From the NCBI RefSeq assembly GCF_001613425.1, contig NZ_BDCI01000018.1, forward strand, positions 1 through 64,000: DNA of 64,000 nucleotides, written 5' to 3'. The notes under the pieces are model-generated. The model ran no database searches, was not told the DNA's origin, and saw only the letters and a list, made by a program, of their open reading frames with translations. Shown piece by piece: positions 58,553 to 64,000 of the stretch. Each line of letters opens with the position of its first letter. The first letter of the stretch is position 1. The DNA comes from Nocardia vulneris. GTDB taxonomy: Bacteria > Actinomycetota > Actinomycetes > Mycobacteriales > Mycobacteriaceae. Both the position numbers and the translations under genes were made by a program.

Positions 58553-59518
58553 ATGTTGGAGACGTCGGCACGGCTGCTGAAACTGCTGGCCCTGTTGCAG
58601 ACGCACCGGGATTGGACCGGGGCGGAACTCGCGCAGCGGCTCGGCGTCACCGGGCGCACGGTGCGCCGCGATGTCGAGCGGCTGCGGGAACTCGGCTATC
58701 CGGTGGACGCGACGCAAGGCACCGGGGGCTATCGGCTCGGCGCGGGCGCGGCACTGCCGCCGCTGCTGCTCGACGACGAGGAGGCCGTCGCGGTGGCGGT
58801 GGGGCTGCGCAGTGCCTCGGACGGGACAGTGGCGGGCATCGAGGAGTCTTCGCTGCGCGCGCTCACCAAACTGGAGCAGGTGCTGCCGCCGCGACTGCGG
58901 CATCGGGTGCGCACTTTGCGCGCGGCCACCGTACGGGTCGGGGCGCCCGGCGCGGCGGTGCGGCCGGAGACCTTGATGGCGGTCGCGGAGGCCTGCCAGC
59001 GGCACGAAGGTCTCCGCTTCGACTACCGCGCGCACGACGGCACGACGACCCTGCGCAAGGTGGAACCGCACAGCCTGGTGCATTTCAGTCGCCGCTGGTA
59101 TCTGGTGGCGTGGGACATCGATCGGGCCGACTGGCGCACCTTCCGCGCCGACCGCCTCACCCCGCGCATCCCGACCGGTCCCCGCTTCACCCCGCGTGAA
59201 CCGCCGGAAGGCGATGTGGCCGAGTATCTTTCGCGGCAGTTGTCCACGAACTCCTGGCCGTGCCGGGCGACCGTCCTGCTGCACCTCTCCGCGGCGGCCG
59301 CGGCGGATCACATCTGGCCGGGTATGGGCGTGCTGGAACCGGTGGACGCCGAGTCCTGCCGCCTGCTCGTCGGCGCCGAAACCCCTGCCGACCTGGTCTG
59401 GATGATCACCTCGAGCAATCTGGACTTCACACTGCTCAGCGGCCCACCGGAACTGGTCACCGCGTTGCGCACCCAGGCCGCGCGCTGCACCGACGCACTG
59501 CGTGATTTTCCCGGTTAG
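58553..59518 (+). CDS. WYL-domain transcriptional regulator (DeoR-type HTH)
   Basis: 321 residues: HTH (DWTGAELAQRLGVTGRTVRR), WYL domain with LRFDYRAHDGTTTLRKVEPH and FSRRWYLVAWDID, and a C-terminal WCX region. Same layout as the preceding gene but not a close copy. The CTTAGGA palindrome upstream is a candidate operator. Confidence 0.87.
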   Translation: MLETSARLLKLLALLQTHRDWTGAELAQRLGVTGRTVRRDVERLRELGYPVDATQGTGGYRLGAGAALPPLLLDDEEAVAVAVGLRSASDGTVAGIEESSLRALTKLEQVLPPRLRHRVRTLRAATVRVGAPGAAVRPETLMAVAEACQRHEGLRFDYRAHDGTTTLRKVEPHSLVHFSRRWYLVAWDIDRADWRTFRADRLTPRIPTGPRFTPREPPEGDVAEYLSRQLSTNSWPCRATVLLHLSAAAAADHIWPGMGVLEPVDAESCRLLVGAETPADLVWMITSSNLDFTLLSGPPELVTALRTQAARCTDALRDFPG

Positions 59519-59523
59519 CCGGG

Positions 59524-60624
59524 TCAGCAGGTCCAATCGAGCACGGGGGCAAACGATTTCGTCTGCACCGCGGCGGGCGTCAGCCGCAGCAGCAGGTTGC
59601 GCGCGAATACCGCAGGCGCCGAGGACAGTTGAGCGACGGTGCCGACCCGGCGCGAGCGTGTGACGATCATCTGGGTGCGCGGCCTGCGTTCACGGTCGTA
59701 CCGGGCGAGGCCGGTATCCGCGGCGGCGACGCGGGCCAGGATCACCGCGTCCTCCAGCGCCTGGCAGGCGCCCTGACCGAGGTTGGGGGTCATGGCGTGT
59801 GCGGCGTCACCGAGCAATGCGATGCGGCCCGCGACAAAGGTCGGCAGCGCGGGCAGGTCGTAGAGATCATGCTTCAGCACAGCGGATTCCGTTGCGGCCG
59901 CGAGCAGTTCTGGAATCGGCGCGTGCCAGTCGCCGAATCGGCGGCGCAGTTCGGCGAGTCCGCCGCCCGGTGCACCCGCAGGCATATCGGCGGTGGCGAA
60001 ACAGTAGACCCGGCCATCGGCCAGCGCCCCGTAGCCGAAACGTTCACCGCGCCCCCAGGTTTCGGCCATCCCCGCGATCGGCTCAGCCGGCGTCACTACC
60101 ACCCGCCACGCGGTGTAGCCGCTGTAGCGTGGCGCGACGTCACCACACACCGCGCGCCGCACCACGCTGCGAATTCCGTCCGCGCCGACGACCAGATCGC
60201 CCGTCGAAGTGCCCGCGTCGTGCATCACGGTGCCGTCGGGACGCGCCTCACTGACCGAAATGCCGGTGCGCAGCACTTTTTCGGGTAGCTCGGCACGCAG
60301 GAGATCGAGCAGGTCGGCGCGATGCAGCATGATCGGGCTGCCGTAGCGCGCCCGGATCGCCGCGCTGTCCACCCGCGAGAGCCAGGCTCCCCGGCTGTCC
60401 CGGATCCCGGCCGAACCCCCTTCGACCGCCCGGGATCGCACCTGCGCGCCCAGGCCCAGCGCATCGAGCGCACGAAGGGCATTGGGCCAGAGCGAAAGTC
60501 CCGCGCCGACCTCGGTGATCGCGGCGGCTCGTTCGAGCACCTCGACCTCCCACCCTTGCCGAGTGAACGCGACCGCGGTCGCCAGTCCCCCGATACCACC
60601 GCCGACAATGATCACCTTTGCCAT
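59524..60624 (-). CDS. FAD-dependent monooxygenase (PHBH/UbiH-like)
   Basis: 366 residues: FAD dinucleotide motif VIIVGGGIGGLATAVAFTRQ, DG motif DLVVGADGIRSVVRR, and GD motif GRIALLGDAAHAMTPNLGQG. Group A flavoprotein hydroxylase, using NAD(P)H and O2 on an aromatic or polyketide substrate. Diverges from the TetR gene at 60725 across three palindromic operators, so it is probably induced by its substrate. ATG at 60624 has GGGAGGAG upstream. Confidence 0.88.
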   Translation of the reverse strand: MAKVIIVGGGIGGLATAVAFTRQGWEVEVLERAAAITEVGAGLSLWPNALRALDALGLGAQVRSRAVEGGSAGIRDSRGAWLSRVDSAAIRARYGSPIMLHRADLLDLLRAELPEKVLRTGISVSEARPDGTVMHDAGTSTGDLVVGADGIRSVVRRAVCGDVAPRYSGYTAWRVVVTPAEPIAGMAETWGRGERFGYGALADGRVYCFATADMPAGAPGGGLAELRRRFGDWHAPIPELLAAATESAVLKHDLYDLPALPTFVAGRIALLGDAAHAMTPNLGQGACQALEDAVILARVAAADTGLARYDRERRPRTQMIVTRSRRVGTVAQLSSAPAVFARNLLLRLTPAAVQTKSFAPVLDWTC

Positions 60625-60660
60625 CGCCCGACTCCTCCCGCTATCAGCTGACGACAAAGT

Positions 60661-60716
60661 TACTACATATGTAGTCCATGGACTACATATGTAGTAGAAC
60701 TCACTACCGATGTAGT
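60661..60716. promoter_or_regulatory. Triple palindromic operator between the monooxygenase and TetR genes
   Basis: Three copies of a 14-base palindrome: ACTACATATGTAGT at 60662-60675 and 60682-60695, and ACTACCGATGTAGT at 60703-60716, spaced 20 and 21 bases. The first two with CCATGG between them form one perfect 36-base palindrome (60661-60696). The third ends eight bases before the TetR GTG. Confidence 0.8.
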
Positions 60717-60724
60717 ATCGCGGC

Positions 60725-61276
60725 GTGCCTACGAAGCGGGAAATCGTTCTGGATGCCGCGATCGAACTGCTGGGATCGCGGGGTTCGCGCGCGCTCACCC
60801 ACCGCGCGGTCGACGAGGCGGCCGGCATGCCCTCCGGCTCGACCTCGAACTATTTCCGCTCGCGCGACGCCCTGCTCTCCGGTCTGGCCGCACGCCTGGA
60901 AGAGCGCGACTACGCCGACTGGGACGCGCTGAGCCGGGTGCCGGCGCCGAGCACCCTCGACCAGCTCATCGACAGCCTCGCGCTGTTCGTCACGCATGCG
61001 ATCACGACCGACCGCACCCGCACCCTCGCCAGGTACGCCCTGTTCCTGGAGGCACAAGGCTCCCCGGCCGCGCAGGCCGCGGTGCGGCGCGGAAACGAAC
61101 GACTGACCGACTGGATTCGCACCATGCTCCGCAACGTCGACGCGGGGCCGGACGTGGCGAAGCTGCTCGTCGACTGTCTCGACGGCGTGGTGCTGCACCA
61201 GTTGGCCGGCCCCGCAACGGAGTTCGACGCCCAGCGGGCGGTGGACCGGTTGGTCCGCGGGCTGCTGCTCAGCTGA
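60725..61276 (+). CDS. TetR family regulator of the monooxygenase
   Basis: 183 residues from a GTG at 60725: HTH (ALTHRAVDEAAGMPSGSTSN, then YFRSRDAL) and a C-terminal helical domain. Three palindromic operators lie directly upstream, shared with the divergent FAD monooxygenase. Its 3' end overlaps the convergent gntP-like gene by eight bases. Confidence 0.9.
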   Translation: MPTKREIVLDAAIELLGSRGSRALTHRAVDEAAGMPSGSTSNYFRSRDALLSGLAARLEERDYADWDALSRVPAPSTLDQLIDSLALFVTHAITTDRTRTLARYALFLEAQGSPAAQAAVRRGNERLTDWIRTMLRNVDAGPDVAKLLVDCLDGVVLHQLAGPATEFDAQRAVDRLVRGLLLS

Positions 61277-62735
61277 CGATGGCGAACAGCACCGCGGCAA
61301 CCGCGAAACTCACCACCGAGAGGATCGTTTCGAGGACGGTCCAGGTCTGCAGCGTCTGCTTGACGGTCAGGTTGAAGAACTTCGCGATGATCCAGAAACC
61401 ACCGTCGTTGACGTGGCTGAGGATGATCGAGCCCGCGGCGATCGCCATGGCGATCAACGCGATCGACATCTGCGAGTAGCCGTGATCGGTCACCAACGGC
61501 GCGACGATACCGCCGGTGGTGACGATGGCGACCGTCGCCGAGCCCTGCGCGATGCGCAGACCACAGCTGATGATGTAGGCGAGCACGATCACCGGCAGCC
61601 CGGCCGCGGACATGGTGTCGGCCAGCGCGGTGCCGATTCCGGTGGCGGAGATGACCTTTCCGAAGAACGCGCCCGCACCCACCACCAGCAGCAGCATGCC
61701 GACCGGTCGCAGCGATTCGGCGGTGAGCTCGCTGAGCTCCTGCACGGTGGAGCCGCGGCGCACGCCGAGCACATAGAACGCGATGAGCACCGCGATCAGC
61801 AGCGCGACGGCGGGCGTGCCGAAGAAGGTCAGCACCTGCAACAGCTGAGAGTCCTTGTCCAGCAGCTGGGTACCGAAGGTGGCGCCGAGGATCAGCACCA
61901 GCGGGATCGCGATGATCGCGCCGATCAGACCCACCGACGGCGGCGTGGCCGTCACGGTCCTGGTGGCCGTGCCGGTGCCGCCGCCGGTGCCGTCGGAAAT
62001 CCGCTCCCCCTCATCGGGAGCGGTTTCCTTCTCCTTGGTGACCAGGAACTCCTCCGGCACCTCGACATGCACGCGCTTGCCGATGTAGCTACCCCAGACG
62101 ATGCCCGCCGCGACGAAACCCGGTATACCGCAGACGAATCCCATCAGGATCAGCCAGCCGAGGCTCACTCCGAGCAGGCCGCCCAGCGCCACCGGCCCCG
62201 GGTGCGGCGGCAGGAACGCGTGCGTCATCGACAGACCCGCCAGCATCGGCATTGCGTACAGCACCAGCGAGCGCCCGCCGCGTTTGGCCGCCACATAGAT
62301 CAGCGGCGCCAGCACGAAGATGCCGATATCGAAGAAGACCGGGATACCGAAGATGAGCCCGAGCAGGCCCATCGCGAACGGGGCGCCCTTCTCGCCGAAC
62401 AGGTTCAGCAGCTTGCCGGTGAGCACGTCGGCGCCGCCGGAGCGTTCCAGGATCGCGCCGAGCACCGTGCCGAGCCCGATGATGACGGCGATATGCCCGA
62501 GGATGCCGCCGAATCCGGTCTCCAGCAGGGAATCACCGGCTTTGATCGCCGTGCCGACGATCTTCGACACCGGCAGGCCGGCGGCCAGCGCCAACCCGAG
62601 CCCGGTGAGCAGCAGCGCGATGAACGGCTCCAGCTTGACCTTGATGATGGCGAACAGCAGCACTGCGATCGCGAGCCCGCAGAGCACGAGCAGCCCCGGG
62701 GTACTGGTGCGCAGCCAATCTACGGTGGCGCCCAT
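61269..62735 (-). CDS. GntP family gluconate:H+ symporter
   Basis: 488 residues with about twelve to fourteen membrane segments; GLIFGIPVFFDIGIFVLAPL and FLPPHPGPVALGGLLGVSLG are GntP hallmarks. A cytoplasmic loop contains the unusual stretch EKETAPDEGERISDGTGGGT. It imports gluconate-like sugar acids. Downstream of the KDPG aldolase gene (11-base gap) in one operon. Confidence 0.9.
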   Translation of the reverse strand: MGATVDWLRTSTPGLLVLCGLAIAVLLFAIIKVKLEPFIALLLTGLGLALAAGLPVSKIVGTAIKAGDSLLETGFGGILGHIAVIIGLGTVLGAILERSGGADVLTGKLLNLFGEKGAPFAMGLLGLIFGIPVFFDIGIFVLAPLIYVAAKRGGRSLVLYAMPMLAGLSMTHAFLPPHPGPVALGGLLGVSLGWLILMGFVCGIPGFVAAGIVWGSYIGKRVHVEVPEEFLVTKEKETAPDEGERISDGTGGGTGTATRTVTATPPSVGLIGAIIAIPLVLILGATFGTQLLDKDSQLLQVLTFFGTPAVALLIAVLIAFYVLGVRRGSTVQELSELTAESLRPVGMLLLVVGAGAFFGKVISATGIGTALADTMSAAGLPVIVLAYIISCGLRIAQGSATVAIVTTGGIVAPLVTDHGYSQMSIALIAMAIAAGSIILSHVNDGGFWIIAKFFNLTVKQTLQTWTVLETILSVVSFAVAAVLFAIVS

Positions 62736-62746
62736 GGGTAGACCTC

Positions 62747-63376
62747 TCAATTCATGGATCGAACGAACGACGCCGCGCGGTCGGCGATTTCGGTCCACCG
62801 GCCCGCCGCGACATCGGAAGGGGCAACGACGTCGGTGCCTGCCGTGACGGCGACTGCGCCCGCGGCCAGGAATTCGGCGGCGTTGCCCGCGTTGACGCCA
62901 CCCGACGGGATGAGCGCAACATCTGGAAACGGACCACGCAGGTCCTTCAGGTAGCCGGGCCCGAGAGCCCGCGCGGGGAAGATCTTCACCGCGGCCGCGC
63001 CGAGATCGAGCGCGGTGAGCACCTCGCTCGGCGTGAAAGCGCCCATCACGACCGGAATGTCGTGCTGCGCGGCCACCTCGGCGACCTCGATGCGCAGACC
63101 CGGCGTGACCAGGAACTGCGCACCACTGTCGATCGCGGCCTTGGCCTGTTCCCCGGTGAGCACGGTCCCGATACCGAGTACCGCGTGCGCGGCGGACCGA
63201 GCGGCCGCGAGATAGCCCAGCACACCCGGCGTGGTGAACGTGAGTTCCAGCGCCCGGATGCCGGACGACGCCAGCGCTTCGGCCAGCGCCACCGGATCGG
63301 GAATCTCCGGCGCGCGAACCACACTCAGTACCCGGTCGGCCCGGATGGCCGCCATGGCGGTAGTGCTCGAGGTCAT
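62747..63376 (-). CDS. 2-dehydro-3-deoxy-phosphogluconate (KDPG/KHG) aldolase family protein
   Basis: 209 residues, full length for the family. Catalytic Glu44 in ALELTF and Schiff-base Lys131 in AVKIFPA are present, as is GTVLTGEQAKAAIDSGAQFL. Cleaves KDPG to pyruvate and glyceraldehyde-3-phosphate, or a related 2-keto-3-deoxy acid. Its ATG overlaps the D-aminoacylase stop by one base (TGATG). Confidence 0.87.
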   Translation of the reverse strand: MTSSTTAMAAIRADRVLSVVRAPEIPDPVALAEALASSGIRALELTFTTPGVLGYLAAARSAAHAVLGIGTVLTGEQAKAAIDSGAQFLVTPGLRIEVAEVAAQHDIPVVMGAFTPSEVLTALDLGAAAVKIFPARALGPGYLKDLRGPFPDVALIPSGGVNAGNAAEFLAAGAVAVTAGTDVVAPSDVAAGRWTEIADRAASFVRSMN

Positions 63377-64000
63377 CAGACTGTCTCCTTTCGCGCGGCG
63401 TCCATGCGCAGCGCCCGCCCGGCGAGCGTGCCGGTGGGTGCGCCGTCGTCGATGGCGAAGCGCCCGTTGACGAGCACGTGCGTGATGCCGCGCGCCTGCT
63501 GTTTGGGTTCGTCGAAGGTGGCCGTATCGATCACCGAGGCCGGATCGAACACGACGAGATCCGCGGCGTACCCGGTGGATACGAGACCGCGGTCGCGCAG
63601 CCGCAGGCGTTGCGCGGGCCGGCCGGTCAGGTGGTGCACGCAGTCCTCCAGCTCCAGCACGCCGAGTTCGCGCACATACCGGCCGAGGTAACGCGGGAAG
63701 GTGCCCCAGGCACGCGGGTGCGGCCGGGCGGGCGCGAGCAGCGCGTCACTGCCGCCCATGTGCCCGGGATGCACCATGATCGCGCGCACGTTCTCCTCGT
63801 GCCCGACATGCTGCAGAATGCCGGTCGCGAGCTGATCGCGTTGCAGCAGTTCGAAGAACATCTCGACCGGGGCCACCGCGCGTTCGGCGGCGATCTCGTC
63901 GATCCGTTTGCCGACGTACTCGTCGAGGTCCGCGTTGCCGACCCCGCTGATCTGGATGGTCTCCCATTCGACGGTCACGCCGTGACAGCCGTCGGACCCG
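63376..64000 (-). CDS. D-aminoacylase / N-acyl-D-amino-acid deacylase, C-terminal part
   Basis: The frame is open to the right window edge, giving about 208 C-terminal residues. Family features are IMVHPGHMGGSDALL with the conserved aspartate, HPRAWGTFPRYLGRYVRE and LRDRGLVSTGYAADLVVFDP. These metal-dependent amidohydrolases remove acyl groups from D-amino acids or N-acetylated amino-sugar acids. With KDPG aldolase and GntP the operon may degrade an N-acyl amino sugar acid; inference. The metal-binding N-terminus is outside the window. Confidence 0.87.
   Translation of the reverse strand, partial: GSDGCHGVTVEWETIQISGVGNADLDEYVGKRIDEIAAERAVAPVEMFFELLQRDQLATGILQHVGHEENVRAIMVHPGHMGGSDALLAPARPHPRAWGTFPRYLGRYVRELGVLELEDCVHHLTGRPAQRLRLRDRGLVSTGYAADLVVFDPASVIDTATFDEPKQQARGITHVLVNGRFAIDDGAPTGTLAGRALRMDAARKETV

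Overview
The window comes from a high-GC actinomycete, most likely Nocardia or a close Mycobacteriales relative. The reasons are the strong G/C third-position bias, frequent GTG/TTG starts, ESX-type small secreted proteins, a ClpC2-like protein, an SMR pump close to mycobacterial Mmr, TIGR00027-type methyltransferases and a mycobacterial-style LexA box. The genus is an inference from gene content. No rRNA, tRNA, CRISPR array, insertion sequence or prophage was seen.

Layout. 1-8 kb: an envelope-glycosylation locus with two tandem YfhO-like multi-spanning membrane proteins (minus strand), divergent from a polyprenyl-phosphate-type GT2 glycosyltransferase and a sugar aminotransferase (plus strand), then a small methyltransferase. 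8.4-11.5 kb: a large fusion of a PHA-synthase-like alpha/beta hydrolase and an acyl-CoA synthetase-like domain. 11.9-14.9 kb: a plus-strand operon of a Family 2B encapsulin shell with a cyclic-nucleotide-binding insertion, a geranyl diphosphate C-methyltransferase and an isopentenyl diphosphate isomerase. This is a 2-methylisoborneol-type locus, but the terpene cyclase normally found there is absent. 16-19 kb: hydantoin/allantoin-type racemase, NCS1 permease and GntR regulator. 19-24 kb: beta-lactamase-fold hydrolase, threonine dehydratase and a secreted M28 peptidase, with two large inverted repeats between the last two. 23.6-26.5 kb: a CUT2 sugar ABC importer. 28-38 kb: the full arginine pathway, argCJBDFR as an overlapping operon and argGH downstream, with ARG-box-like sites before argC and argG, an inserted methyltransferase and a small gene on the opposite strand.

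38.5-49 kb is accessory: a frameshifted DUF6348-like gene, a TetR/hydrolase pair with a twin operator, an ESX-type locus (WXG-like partner, 465-aa protein with an HEERH motif, lipoprotein, unknown neighbours), and a decayed stretch (47.4-48.7 kb) holding at least three frame-broken genes. 49-54.5 kb carries small regulators, an odd pair of MarR-like proteins of which one is a predicted lipoprotein, an SDR remnant, and a truncated 13E12-like gene under a LexA box. 54.5-64 kb holds a miniature P450-like protein coupled to a PEP-mutase-family enzyme, a ClpC2-like protein, two WYL regulators, a FAD monooxygenase/TetR pair with three palindromic operators, and a GntP / KDPG aldolase / D-aminoacylase operon that runs off the right edge.

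The most unusual points are the encapsulin-terpenoid operon without its cyclase, the twin-YfhO glycosylation locus, the lipidated MarR-like paralogue, the mini-P450 operon and the ESX-linked HExxH protein.
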